The position numbers were made by a program, and so were the translations under genes. From the NCBI GenBank assembly GCA_963921195.1, contig OY992536.1:91431007-91495006 (forward strand): a stretch of 64,000 bases of DNA, written 5' to 3'. The notes beneath the pieces are model-generated. The model saw only the letters and a list, made by a program, of their open reading frames with translations, did no database searches and had not been told where the DNA came from. Positions 33,303 through 44,890 of the stretch are shown here, in pieces; positions within the stretch are counted from its first letter, which is position 1, and the number at the start of each line of letters is the position of its first letter. This DNA comes from Pegoplata infirma. Its lineage: Eukaryota > Arthropoda > Insecta > Diptera > Anthomyiidae.

Positions 33303-35080
33303 CACGGTGAGCCTCAGCGATGTTCAGGTTGAACTTTAGTGTCGACGAAAAGTGTAAGCGCAGTTCGATTTCTACATGAATAAATGTCACAAAACTGTTA
33401 ACAGCGAAATCGTAGCTGATCGCATTCGCGAGATATCGCGAAATTAGTGTTTTTGTATTTTCTAAAATTTTGACAATGAAGTTTTTTAAATATCTTCAAA
33501 AACTGGGTATGCAGTTTTAATTGTATTTATTTACATGTCACAACACAGTTAACAGCGAAATCATATCTTCTCAATTTCGCGAAAAATCGCGAAATTACTT
33601 TTTTGCTGTTTTTATTTTTGTTTTTATCTTCATATATGATTTTTTAAAATTTCATAAAAACATGGTATGCAGTTTTACTTGTGGTTGATCAAAGGTCACA
33701 CAGCTGTTGACATCAAAATTGTAGGTGCTAAATTTCGCGAGATATCGCGTAATTATATATATATATTTTTTTTTTTTATTATATTTTAAACCCGGTTCTT
33801 TAGAAATGATAAAAAAAAGTGGTAAGCAGTTTGATTTGAACATGCTGGAAGAAATTAAAACTGCCCCCAAAAAAATTATAGCTGCTCACTTTCGCGAGAA
33901 ATAGCGAAAAACAGCTTTTTGGGGGTATTTCTTGTTTTGATTAATAAAAGAAGTTTCTTTAACATTGCTGAAAAACACGAAATGCAGTTTGACTTGCTAT
34001 TGATCAAAGGTCATAAGGCTGTTAACATTTAAATTCTAGCTGATTAATTTTTCGTTTTTTCGCAAAAAAACTCGCTTATCTACTATTTATTCATTAATTT
34101 GTGTTATTTGTGGTCTGTAAAAACATATACTTCAATTAACGACAAAAATGTGGTATGCAGTTTGAATTCGAGGTTATTAGAGGTGACAAAACTGCAAGCA
34201 TAAAAATTATAGACGATCAATTTCCCGAGAAATCGCAAAATTACTGTACGAGCTTTTATTATAAATTACTTTTTTTTCTTTGGTATCAAAAAAAAAAATA
34301 AAAAATTAAGTAACGACATGTATGTATATGGTATGCAGTTTAAATTGCCCGTAACTAAAGGTGGTAAAACTGCTGAAATCTATATATTGACGCTAATTTT
34401 CGCGAAAAATCGCGAAAATTTTTCAATTTTTTTTTTCATTTATTTTGTATTGTAATATTATTAATTATATTAACTTTGCGATTCCTTAAAGAATTGACCA
34501 CATAGGACTTTTGTGTTAGCAGTTTAATGTCTTTTTATCATGTACAAATAAAAACGCATACCACGTTTTTACACCATTTCAAAAGAACATGCAAAATTGA
34601 AAAAATAAAAAAAAAATAAAAAATATATAAATAATTCCGCGATATCTTGCGACAGTGTACACCTACAACTTTGATGTCAACACCCTTATGACCTTCGATC
34701 ACGTACACATTAAAGTGCATATCAGCTTTCCACAACATTTGAAAAAAACCTAGAAAAAGTTGAAAAACAAAAATTGACAAAAAAGTTATTTCGCGATTTC
34801 TCGCGAACTAAAGAAGATAGGATTTCGATGTTTACTGTTTTGTGACCTTAAAATAAGTACAATGAAAACTGTATACTCAGTTTTTGAAAATATTTAAAAA
34901 ACTTCAATATCAAAATTTTTTAAAATATAAAATCACTAATTTCGCGATATCTCGCGAATGCGATCAGCTACGATTTCGCTGAAAACAGTTTTGTGACAAC
35001 TAATCATGTAGAAATCGAACTGCATTTACACTTTTCGTCGACACTAAAGTTCAACCTGAACATCGCTGAGGCTCACCGTG
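33303..35080. mobile_element. TA-flanked foldback with interior ~160-bp TCGCGA-dyad array
   Basis: Ends CACGGTGAGCCTCAGCGATG, exact inverted complement at the right, flanked by TA (33301-33302, 35081-35082; TATA possible). The outer ~250 bases of each arm are closely complementary. Inside are about seven forward units of ~150-180 bases, starting near 33346, 33503, 33662, 33822, 33973, 34149 and 34327, and about three inverted units near 34510-35040. A unit reads GGTATGCAGTTT, 'GATCAAAGGTCACAAARCTG', TTAACATC..AAATTGTAGCTGATC, then the dyad TTTCGCGAGATATCGCGAAA. No coding frame; transposition by Tc1/mariner-type enzymes is an inference from TA and CAC ends. Confidence 0.82.
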
Positions 35081-35239
35081 TATATAAGACTAATAAGAAG
35101 TATTAATATTTTATTTTTTTTTAAACCAAAAAGGTTTGTAACTTCGATTTGTAACTTGGATAATAATTCACCTGCTGGTGAATAAACCCGTTTTTCACCT
35201 GGTGGTATAGTAATTATTTTTCTACAAAAAAACATTTTT
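35081..35239. other. Short unassigned stretch with a CACCTG inverted pair
   Basis: TTCACCTGCTGGTGAATAAA and TTTCACCTGGTGG lie at 35168-35206. Nothing else is seen. Confidence 0.35.
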
Positions 35240-35920
35240 TATACCCTCCAACCACAGTATGGGGGTATACTCACTTTGTCATTCCGTTTGTAACGTATAA
35301 AAATATCGGTCGGGGACCCCATAAACTATATATATTATTGATCTATGATCGATTCTAAGTCGTTTTATGAATGTCCGTCCGTCCGTCCGTCCGTCCGTCC
35401 GTCTGTATAAAACACGATTCAGTCCAAAATAAAAGAGCTAGACCCCTGAAAATTGGTCAGAATATGTATAATGTTCATAGGCCGGCTAAGTTCGGAAATG
35501 GGCAAAATCGGGCCAGGGGGGAAAAAGTTCCCCCCTAACAAACTAAAAAAACCTCTTAAAAAACGCCATTTTTACATCTTTTTTTGCAATTATTGTTACA
35601 CAAATGAAATATTTTTATGTCAGAAGGGGTTTTAACTCCTGAACTTAGACCCAGGGGGCTGGAAAATTAAGTTTTTTTCTACCCGCCCCCTTTTGTGGGC
35701 GTGGATTTAAAAAAACCATTAAAATAATGAGAAAATGGTATTACTAAATTGCAAAAAGCATAATAAATAAATTAGTTAACATTTATCGCGATGGTGAAAA
35801 TATCCCTTACCACCCCCACCGAGCCCCCCCCCCCAAAAAACGACCCTGGATTTTTTATATGTTTTAACATGTTGGAGGGTATCATAGATTCGGCACAGCC
35901 GAATTTAACACTCTCACTTG
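35240..35920 (+). mobile_element. HINE-A copy A4, near-complete reference copy
   Basis: 5' TATACCCTCCAACCACAGTA with GGGGGTATAC (short 5' hairpin); CTTTGTCATTCCGTTTGTAA; (TA)n at 35328-35336; core CGATTCTAAGTCG; (GTCC)n at 35370-35405; 'GAAAAAGTTCCCCCC'; 'GGGCGTGGATTT'; sub-terminal GTTGGAGGGTATC; hairpin ATTCGGC-ACA-GCCGAAT; end CACTCTCACTTG against TTTTT. 681 bp, no coding capacity. Structure matches DINE-1/HINE elements; movement would depend on an autonomous Helentron elsewhere. Confidence 0.88.
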
Positions 35921-36117
35921 TTTTTATTAATTTTTTTCATCAATTTTTGTTTCATTTTTTTTTTTTTTTTATTTTTTTTTTTTGTTTTTCATAAATTTGT
36001 TTTTTTTCATCAAATTTGTTTTTTTCATCAAATTTGTTTTTTTTTTTCATAAAATTTTTTATTACATCAAATATTTTCATCACTTATTTTCATCAAATTT
36101 TTTTTCATCAACATTTT
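35921..36117. repeat. TTTTTTTCATCAAATTTG simple repeat
   Basis: Irregular units of 15-22 bases between two HINE-A copies. A similar stretch follows at 36815-36980. Confidence 0.75.
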
Positions 36118-36814
36118 TATACCCTCCAACTACAGTATGAGGGTATACTCACTTTGTCATTCCGTGTGTAACGCATCAAAATAACGGTCTAGGACCCCAT
36201 AAAGTATATATATTTATGATAAGTGATCGATTCTAAGACATTCTAGCGATGTCCGTCCGTCCGTCCGTCCGTCTGTCCGTCCGTCTGTCCGTCTGTAGTT
36301 AACACGATGCAGTCCAAAATAAAAGAGCTAGACTCCCGAAATTTGGCACGAATATGTCTTATGTTCCTAGGCAGGTTAAGTTCGTAAAGGAGCAAAATCG
36401 GACCAGGGGGAAAAAAGTTCCCCCTTGAAGAACTAAACCAACCTCTAAAAAATACCTTATTTTTACATGATTTTCTTTGTTGTTGTTTAACAAATACAAC
36501 ATTTTTATGCTACAAGAAGTTCAAAGTCCTGCATTTGGACCCACAGAATTAGAAAATGTAGTTTTTTCGGTCAGCCCCCCTTTTATGGGCGTGGAATATT
36601 TTTTTTTTTAAATAATGATAAACTTGTATTTCTTTAGAGCAAAAAGTATAAGAATGAATTCTTAAACACATATTTGAGACGAAATGCCCCCCCCCCCCAA
36701 TTACCACTACCGACCCCCCCCCAAAAAAAACGCCACTGCAATTTTTTTTTTTTTTTATTTGCATGTTGGGGGGTATAACAGATTCGGCACTGCCGAATTT
36801 AACACTCTCACTTG
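36118..36814 (+). mobile_element. HINE-A copy A5, near-complete
   Basis: TATACCCTCCAACTACAGTA to CACTCTCACTTG with the full set of family landmarks, including 'GATAAGTGATCGATTCTAAG', a (GTCC/GTCT) tract at 36247-36296 and the ATTCGGC-ACT-GCCGAAT hairpin. It lies 197 bp from A4 in the same orientation. 697 bp. Confidence 0.88.
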
Positions 36815-37065
36815 TTTTCATTAATTTTGTTTTTTTATCATTTTTTTCACAATTTTTTTTTCATCAAATTTTTTTTTAAATTTTTTTTTCATCAATTTTT
36901 TTTATAAATTTTTTTTTTCACCAAAATTTTTTTGTTTCATTATTTTGTTTTACATAAAAAAAATTTCATCAAACAAAAAATTTAGAAACATTATTTGGCC
37001 ATATAATAACCATTTTTTTAAATAAAATAAAGTTAGTCCTGATCTTAATCCTGTCTGCAAAAAAC
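36815..37065. repeat. TTTTTCATCAATTTTT simple repeat and unassigned DNA
   Basis: Low-complexity to about 36980, then unmatched sequence. Confidence 0.6.
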
Positions 37066-37180
37066 AAGCCTATTGGTGTAGAACCCCACAAAGTGTATAT
37101 ATTCATGATCCTCGATCGATTTTAAGTCGATCTATGAATGTCACTTAAAAAAGGCAAGTTGAATTTAACTTTTCTACTTG
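37066..37180 (+). mobile_element. HINE-B remnant B8, internally deleted
   Basis: CTATTGGTGTAGAACCCC, GTGTATATATTCATGATCCT, CGATCGATTTTAAGTCGATC joins directly to the 3' tail AAGTTGAATTTAACTTTTCT + ACTTG. Only the core and tail survive. Confidence 0.68.
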
Positions 37181-37514
37181 GTATTTTAAATTTTTCTAAA
37201 ATCCTAAATATTGGTAGAAATTTTTCAAAAATCCAAAACGTTGATCGAAATTAGTTAAGTTTGGAATAACCCAAAGAACAAGAATCGCGATGAGCATTTG
37301 TACATTTGTTCGGCCCCTACAATGCGACCTACTCTAGTATATATACGTACTGGACCGATATTTGGAAGCGTGTAGTTTGTTTTTCAAATTCATGGTTTTG
37401 CTCATATTTGTTTTTAATTCTGTACATACCTAAACAGAAAAAAGCATCAGTAGTCTTCAAGCTGGTTGCATTATGACATTACCCACATATTCCTTATTTT
37501 TCAAATTTTTTTTA

Positions 37515-38210
37515 ATTGAAAGAACACCTTAAGGTATGAGTAACGAGTACTTTGTGCTTCAAACATCTTTAAGACACAAAAAAAAATTTGGAACCGATTA
37601 AAAAATAACCTCGACCTTAATTAAGATATCCGTGATCGAATAAAATTTTGATCACTGCCGAACTTTGGCAAATAATTTTCAAAAAATGGACAATCATTAC
37701 TCCAAATTGTACTTTATTTGGCTATATTTTAGCTCAGAAGTATATATTTACATCATTTATTTAACTTATTCCACATATCTTTGAACAAAAAAAAAAAAAA
37801 ACTTCAGTGGGCCACAAAAAAAACTGTAAGTATGTGGCCAAATTAATTGCCGATTTTTCTACACTATTTGTCTTGGCAACAGGTTATTGAGAACAAAATA
37901 TTATATCTGGGTATAAGTAACGACTCATTACTAGATTTAATTATTTTTCATACGTTAAGGTGTTCTTAACATAAAATATATGAATATAATAAAAATAGTT
38001 CCTGAACAAAAAAAAATCGGTTTAAAAAAGGAGGGAAAGGAGGGAAAATATGCAGGGTATGAGTAACAACTCTTTATCAACTTTATTCCTCATACGTTAA
38101 GGTGTTATTAAATTAAAATATTACGTGGTAGACTTTAGGTATGAGTAAAAAATTAATATCATGTTTATTTATTTTTCATACATTAAGATGTTCTTAAAAC
38201 AAAATATATA
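37515..38210. repeat. Degenerate repeat array around GGTATGAGTAAC / TTCATACGTTAAGG
   Basis: GGTATGAGTAACGAG (37532), GGTATAAGTAACGACTCATT (~37913), GGTATGAGTAACAACTC (~38056) and GGTATGAGTAAAAAATT (~38138) alternate with TTTTTCATACGTTAAGGTGT TCTT-type phrases (37949, 38089, 38175). The first unit is inverted (GAACACCTTAAGGTATGAGT). Units are ~85-150 bases; the class is unknown. Confidence 0.65.
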
Positions 38211-39097
38211 AAAATTACAAAAATATTTACAAAAGCAAGATGTTTAATGTGGAATGACTTATGAAGTAATGATTAAGGTTACAATAAAATTCTACATTAA
38301 ATATACAGATCTATTAACCAAATTATGTGTGGTATATCAGTTTTGGTGGCTTTTTTTGTTATTGATCCATATGGTTTAAAAAAAATACAGGTATTAGGTT
38401 ACACCAATGTTTTTTTTTAACCATAAAAAATTGTTATAGATATATTTAGCATTAATTTTTTTTTTTTACTTTTGTTTTAAACTATTTGTTAATTTTTTTT
38501 TATATTTTTTGTTAAATTTTTTCATTGGTTTTTTGTTTTGTTTGTTTTCTGAAAACCACCTGACTTGTTTAATAATTTTCAAATATATCATGATTATTTA
38601 AACTTAATCTTTGTGTTTTTTTCTATTAACTTTATGAATTAATTTAATTTAATCTTTTTAAAAACATAAAACAAAATTAGCATAGATAAAAATCAATATA
38701 TCGAATTTCTCTGCCTAAAACGACAAGATGTATTTTAATTTGTTTTTACGATTTTATTGATTTTTATATTGTTTAATCACATCTGTTTTCAAAATACCAA
38801 ATTATATATTAATAATGATTTTTTTTTATTAAATTTTATTAATGATCTAGTTTTACAGTCCCCCACATAAAGTGGTTTTAGTATCAGTTAATGAGACTAA
38901 ACATGTTTAAATAAATGATAATAAAAAAATAGTCAATATAAATATATTAAGTAACAAGTTTATAATAAATATTTGTGTTGAGGAACAGATTTAGGTATAC
39001 CTACATGTATTTCCTGGAAACATTTCTATTAGTTTAAACAAATGGTAAAAAAAAATCTATCAATAACAATAAAATTTAGTAAAATGTTTGCTGTACT
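38211..39097. other. AT-rich unassigned stretch
   Basis: No repeat, gene or RNA is recognised. Confidence 0.45.
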
Positions 39098-39365
39098 AGT
39101 TAAAACTGTGATATTCTCATAAAATAATTTTCAAGAAAATTAATTTTCTATTTTAAGACTTAGTTGACATGTGTTTCGGAATTTGTCAGATTCCATAGTC
39201 AAGACTTTTTAGCAAATATAAAAAAACCTATTCTATAAGTAGCAAAGGGAATTTAAATGACAAATCGCCGATGCTCAAACAAAAATATTAATACATATTC
39301 GACTCTACCCTCATTGAGAATTGAAAGAAGAAAATTGTACAATATCTTAGTAAGATCACGATTAT
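39098..39365. repeat. CTCGAGCTAG-family fragment (G7), core lost
   Basis: ACTGTGATATTCTCATAAAA, AATTTTCAAGAAAATTAATT, 'GACATGTGTTTCGGAATTTG', AAACCTATTCTATAAGTAGC, 'GGGAATTTAAATGACAAATCG' and CTCATTGAGAATTGAAAGA align with the 51838 copy in the same order. Confidence 0.7.
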
Positions 39366-40093
39366 AAAATAACCCAGAAAAAACTATTAAAACAGATTTA
39401 CATATGGTGATCCATTTTACAATACAAGCTGCTGTTGCAAATACTCAAATATATATAGGGGCTAAAAAATATCCGTTTATGTCTGCTTAAATAGCATTTT
39501 AATTTTTAAAATTAAATTTCAATATGAAAATTGCTATTTTATTAACCAATTTAAATAACTGTAGATAATTTTAATCAAATTATTCCGTCCAAATTTCATA
39601 TGCAAAATAATTTTATATTTTTTTTTAATCTTTGGCTTTGGCCAATCATTGTTTATAACAAATTATTTACGACTATTTCATGTGTCAACTCCCCTATGTT
39701 TTTTATTAGATTAAATGATTACTTTAATAACATTTAATTTTATGATTATTATGTGTGTTTTTTGTGTTTTTAAGAAAATCTTCCTTGTTTAATATGTAAA
39801 TTGCTTTACAAATTTCAATAAACGCTCAAAATAATGAATCATAATTTTTTTGTAAAATGGGTTAATCAAGCAAAAATATTAAATATTTGTAAGATAAACA
39901 AACAAAAAATGTTAAATAAAATAAATGTTTGATATAAAAGAAGATTTAAAAAATTGTCTACATAGATTTATAAAAAAATTGTTGATAAAAAAATTTGTTT
40001 CTGAAAAAGTAAAAAAAAAGTAAAAAAGCAAAATTCCATGAAAACCCAAAGTAATTCAAGTGCCAATTTTAAAAATTTATAAATTTTAGACTA
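39366..40093. other. AT-rich unassigned stretch
   Basis: Nothing recognised. Confidence 0.4.
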
Positions 40094-40625
40094 CATAGAA
40101 AAAAATATGGAGGAAACAAATTTGAGTAATCACTTGTTTAAATTTAAAAACAAAAATTGAGTAATTTTGTAATTGACGCAATAAAAAATTTACTTAAAAA
40201 TTTAAAAACAATTTAAGTAAATAATTTAATAATATTTAATAGTTTTTTTAATTATTTTTTAAAACTCTCATAGTTTTTGAATTCTCGTTTAGTTTATAGT
40301 TTTTTGTGTATGAAAGTTTGTAATCGTCTTTATAAAATTTTCCTATGTTTTTGAGACATAAATATGTTTGGTAAGGTTTGAAAAAAAAAAGTTTTTTGTT
40401 TTTTTTTTTGTAAATAAACTTTTTAAAAAAATAAATGATAAATTTTGAGTAAATTTTTAATTGTGTCAATTAAAAATTTACTCAATTTTTTTTTCGAAAT
40501 TTTAATAAATTTTTATTAAAAATTTACTCAATACTATTAAACCGTTTACTGGTGCAAAATTGAGTAATTTTTTACTCAATAGTATTAAAAATTTACTCAA
40601 ATATTTTTTTTTATTTTTTTCTGTG
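40094..40625. mobile_element. TA-flanked MITE, CAYAGAAAAAAATA termini
   Basis: CATAGAAAAAAATATGG on the left and, inverted, CACAGAAAAAAATAAAAA on the right, flanked by TA (40092-40093, 40626-40627). The interior is built from 'TTTGAGTAAATTTTTAA' phrases and their inverses. Another left-type end (TACATAGAAAAAAAATAA) follows at 40626, suggesting a second, partial copy. Confidence 0.65.
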
Positions 40626-40742
40626 TACATAGAAAAAAAATAATTTTAAGTACCCGGGTGAAAATGACCATGTATGTTCATAGATGCTCATACATGATTA
40701 CATGTTTGATAGTATATGAACAATATATGGAAATAAATGACA

Positions 40743-41145
40743 CCCGAGTAAAAAAGTTTTGATATAATCACATAGTTTTTTATATAATTGTATATAAATA
40801 GATCAATCATTTGATCCCAAAAATGGAGGGTCTAAAAATATATGATTATATCTTATTAGATCAAATTTGATATAATTAGATCCCAAAAATGGAACGGTAA
40901 ATTTCATCTGATTTGATATTAAAGATCATATTAGATCTAATAAGATATAATTATATAATATTAGATCTTATTAGATGTAATTTTTTATAATATCAAATTA
41001 GATAATATTTACCGTTCCATTTTTGGGATCTAATTGTATCTAATTATCTAAATTTTGATCTAATAAGATATAATCATATATTTTTGGATCCTCCATTTTT
41101 GGGATCAAATGTTATATGGCACCGTATTATTTTTTTTTAGTCGGG
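40743..41145. mobile_element. Foldback MITE P2
   Basis: Ends ACCCGAGTAAAAAAGTT and TTTTTTTTAGTCGGGC (inverted, two mismatches). The interior is self-complementary TAATAAGATATAATTATATA-type sequence with two inverted pairs of ATCCCAAAAATGGA (40835/41097 and 40881/41013). The length is almost identical to P1 although the internal motif differs. Confidence 0.78.
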
Positions 41146-41779
41146 CATATACACAAGTAATGTGATATTCCATATATGTAAATGTATGCAACTATGTGTG
41201 CAACAATTTTTGTAAAGGTTGGGTTCGGCAGAACTTTGCAAAATTGGACGAAGTTTAAGTATGGGCTCAGTCTGAAAAAGTCTTTCGGTCGGAAAATATT
41301 GATCATACATCATCAAGATTGATTATAATATTTGTATTCTATATGCGAATATGAACGGCACTAACGTAACCAAATTTAGAAGAAAATGCGAACACTCTGA
41401 CGGTATTACTGTCAGAGCTGCGAAGGATTTCATTCCTTAATTAGATTTGGTGTTCTGAATTAAACTTTAATGATTGCGTTCCCCAATCGCAATTTATCGA
41501 ATGATTTTACATTTTATTTTAAAATATAGAATGCATTCGATTTCTTTTCCATTGGACTTTGAAATTGAATGCGTAAGTTTTTATAAATTCGATTTTTAAA
41601 AGTCTCATGAATAATAAATGAATGCATAAAAATTCTCATAAGCAAGAATTCGTGTTAAAGCATAGTACTCTGTTCGGTTTCACGGGAAAAAATCTGTCAA
41701 ACTCCATATAAAAAAAAAAAATAATTTTGGCAACGCGAGGAATTATATGGAAATTGCTAAAAATGTTTTCACTCGTTTT
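41146..41779. other. Unassigned stretch with a short hairpin
   Basis: Mostly unique sequence. CTCTGACGGTATTACTGTCA + GAG at 41396-41418 forms a hairpin. No gene is recognised. Confidence 0.45.
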
Positions 41780-42622
41780 TATACCCTCCACTCTAGTGAT
41801 AGAGGGTATATATAAGTTTGTCATTCCGTTTGTAACACCTCGAAATATTGGTCTAGGACCCCATAAAGTATATATATTCATGATCCTCGATCGATTTTAA
41901 GACGATCTAGCGATGTCCGTCCGTCCGTCTGTCTGTCTGTTGAAAACACGCTAACTTTTGAAAGACTTTACGGAGGCTCCTGAAGTTTGGCATATATGTT
42001 GGGCATTTACCTGGTCAGGTTGGTATTGCAACATAGCGAAATAGGTCCAGTGGTTCAAAAGTTATGAGCAAATGAGTGAATTTCGGCAAGGGTTTTTCTG
42101 GAATTTACGAGATAAAACACACGGTAACTTTCGAACATCAATTCTGAGGGTGCTGAAGTGTGGCGTATATATTTGCTGTTCCGCTGGCCCGGTTCGTTTT
42201 AAATTTCAGCCAAATCGGTCCAGTGGTTCAAAAGTTATTAGCAAAACCGTAAATTTCAGATTAGTTTCACCTTAAATTCACGTGTTGAAAACCCGTTAAA
42301 CATGTTTTAAAAACATTTGTAAGTCAATAAAATATTTTACAACGTATTTTTGTTACACAAAACTGTTTTTACACTAAAAAAAAAAGAAAAAAATACACTC
42401 AAAAAAAATTTTACACTGAAAAAAAATTTTACACTCAAAAAAAAATTAGTAAATTATTTTTTTTTTTTCAAAAATTAATAAAAAAAAGCTTTTTACACAA
42501 AATAAAATATTTCTAACCAAAAATGTTATTTTTTTCACGTTAGAAAATTTACTATCACTTAAAAAGGGCATTGTGGAGGGTATTCATAGATTCGGCTAAG
42601 TCGAATTTAACTTTTCTACTTG
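41780..42622 (+). mobile_element. HINE-B copy B5, full-length reference copy
   Basis: 5' TATACCCTCCACTCTAGTGA with TAGAGGGTATATATAAG; TTTGTCATTCCGTTTGTAAC; CCCCATAAAGTATATATATT; core ATGATCCTCGATCGATTTTA; (GTCC/GTCT)n at 41914-41940; 'GAAAACACGCTAACTTTTGA'; two 'GGTCCAGTGGTTCAAAAGTT' blocks; TTTTACACTCAAAAA minisatellite (42370-42450); 3' TGTGGAGGGTAT, hairpin ATTCGGC-TAA-GTCGAAT, AACTTTTCTACTTG against TTTTT. 843 bp, non-coding. Confidence 0.88.
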
Positions 42623-43059
42623 TTTTTTTTTTCGATTTAGCAACAAACAAATTAAATTTTATGATTTTTTTGTTTATTTTTATTTTGAAAAATGTTTATA
42701 TTTTATTTTATAATTTTAACACTTTTTAAATATTTATTAATAACTGTGTTAAAAAGGGGAGTTTCAAATATATTTTTTTAAGTAAATATTTTTTTTTATT
42801 ATTTTTGTAATAAAAACAAAATTATTTATTTGGTTATTAAAAATAAATTAAATACAAAGTATTTGTGAGTCAAATACATTGTATTTGACTTGGTAACGAT
42901 GTAAACTATAAATTGAAATCGTAAAAAATTGGTCCATGTCAAGACCTAGTCCCCACACAAATACCCCAATCTGATTTGGCTTTTATTACCCAACTTTGAA
43001 TGACAATTTTGCTTCTACGTTTGATTTTCAAAAGTGTCCACGAATATTTTTATTCTACT
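42623..43059. other. AT-rich stretch with a weak HINE-C fragment
   Basis: 'TTGGTCCATGTCAAGACCTA' and GTCCCCACACAAATACCCC at 42930-42970 resemble the HINE-C middle block. The rest is unmatched. Confidence 0.45.
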
Positions 43060-43539
43060 AGATCTAAATAAAAGTGGTACAAATTTGAGGCTATCGGATT
43101 TTGTTAACCCATGGCACCCATTGATCAAACATTTAAAAAAATAAAAAAAATGTCAAAAAATATGTAAAAAAAATTAGTCACACGATTTTCGAGATATCGC
43201 TATTTGAAATTTGCAAAAATTGCGTTTTTCCCCACGGTCAAGAAATGAATTTATTTGTGCAAAATCATATCATTTTAACCCGTGGCGCCCTTCGACAAAA
43301 GTTTTGATATTTTTCAGGAAATTTTCACCAAAAAAGGGTGCCTTGCAATAAAATGGCTCAAATTAAGTTTAAATGAAAGTTTTTTTCAAGCTCTATGAAA
43401 CAGTCAATGAAAACCAAATTTTTAGAGTCTTAAAAATTTGTAGAACACAGGAAAAAAACCGCCATTTTTGAAAATTTTTTAAACAAATTTCAAATGGCGA
43501 AATCTCGAAAACCGCTCAATCAAATTCAGAAATTATTTT

Positions 43540-44890
43540 TATACCCTCCAACCACATTATGGGGTATACTCACTTTGTCATTTCGTCTGTTACGCATCGA
43601 AATATCGGTCGGGGACCCAATAAAGTATATACTATTGATCCATGTTCGATTCTAAGACATTCTGTGAATGTTCGTCTGTCCGTCCGTCCGTCCATCTGTC
43701 TGTAGAAGGCACGATGCAGTCCAAAATAAAAGAGCTAACCCCCTGCAATTTGGCATGAATATGTCTTATGGTCCTAGGCAGGTTAAGCTCGTAAATGGGC
43801 AAAATCGGCCCAGGGGGAAAAAAGTTCCCCCTTGAAGAACTAAACCAACCTCTGAAAAAATATACTTTTTTTACATGTTTTTTTGTATTTTTGTTATATA
43901 AATGAAACATTTGGTATATTTATCGGGATGGGTGATGGGGGAGGTGATGGGGGTCCCCCACTGACCCCCATCACCCCCCCCCCCAAACAAACGTCCCTGG
44001 CAATTTTTATTATACCCTACACCACTCTGTGGTACAGGGTATAATGAGTTTGTGCTGATGTTTGTAACTACCCGAAATATTGGTCCTAGACCTACCTTCA
44101 AGTATACCGATCGACTCAGAATAACTTTTTGAGTCGATTTAGCGATGTCCGTCCGTCCGTCCATCTATCGGTTTAAGCACGATACAGGTCGCAATTTTCA
44201 GTCAATTGACCTGAAATTTTAAACTTAAGCATCTTTTGGCCCAAGGACGAAGCCTATTGAAATTGGAGAAAATCGGTCCATGTTAAGACCTAGCCCCCAT
44301 ACAAACGCCCCCTTTGGATTCGGCTTTAATGACTCTAATAACCGTATTATAATAGATATCGCTTTGAAATTTAGCAAGTAATCAAATTTTGTATGCACAA
44401 ATCACCATTCCAAATTTCAAAGGAATAGGGTCAGTCTTTCTGGTAGTCCTCATACAAACCACCTTCCCGATATTCACATAATTCCCTCAAAATTCATAAA
44501 AATGGAAATATTTGATAAAAATTTTTTTTTTAGGTGCTAAACGTGTACTTTAGCAACCTTATCAAATCGGAATATAATTGGACCATTTTTGGACTTAGTC
44601 CCCCCATATAAAATTTCGACCGATATTCAGCTAAATTGTTCTATTGACAAAAAAATAAACCAATTCCACTTAAAATTGATCTGTGTGTGTTTTCTACACT
44701 AAATAAATTTCTAACAAAAGACAGATACAATCGGTCCATGTTTGGACTTGGGACCCATTTTCCGGAAAACACTGGTGTAGGGTATCATATGGTCGGTCTT
44801 GACCGACTATAACTTTCTTACTTGTTTTTTTTTTATTTTTTTTTACATTTTGGAAAGATTCGGCACAGCCGACTTTACTACTCTCACTTG
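43540..44890 (+). mobile_element. HINE-A copy A6 containing HINE-C copy C4
   Basis: The 5' end TATACCCTCCAACCACATTA is at 43540. The family body runs to the C-rich 'CCCCCCCCCAAACAAACG' block and is cut at 44010 by C4. The family 3' end resumes after 44824 with ACATTTTGGAAAGATTCGGC, the hairpin and ACTCTCACTTG ending at 44890. Removing C4 restores a normal HINE-A. Confidence 0.85.
44011..44824 (+). mobile_element. HINE-C copy C4, full-length reference copy
   Basis: 5' TATACCCTACACCACTCTGT + GGTACAGGGTATA (a strong 5' hairpin); TTTGTGCTGATGTTTGTAAC; core GTCGATTTAGCGATGTCCG; short GTCC tract; 'GGCCCAAGGACGAAGCC' block; 'GGACCATTTTTGGACTTAG' block; sub-terminal TGGTGTAGGGTAT, an inverted copy of the first bases; hairpin GTCGGTC-TT-GACCGAC; AACTTTCTTACTTG against TTTTT. 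814 bp, non-coding. Inserted between T and T in HINE-A. Confidence 0.9.

Noticed and set aside
37515..38210. CRISPR-like array
   Set aside because: Unit spacing is irregular, units are degenerate and partly inverted, and the DNA is eukaryotic in character.
43632..44164. Recurring peptides with TDRWTDGRTD (also at 19616, 22207, 47747, 57811, 58367)
   Set aside because: These are translations of the (GTCY)n microsatellite in HINE elements; the recurrence is repeat DNA, not a protein family.
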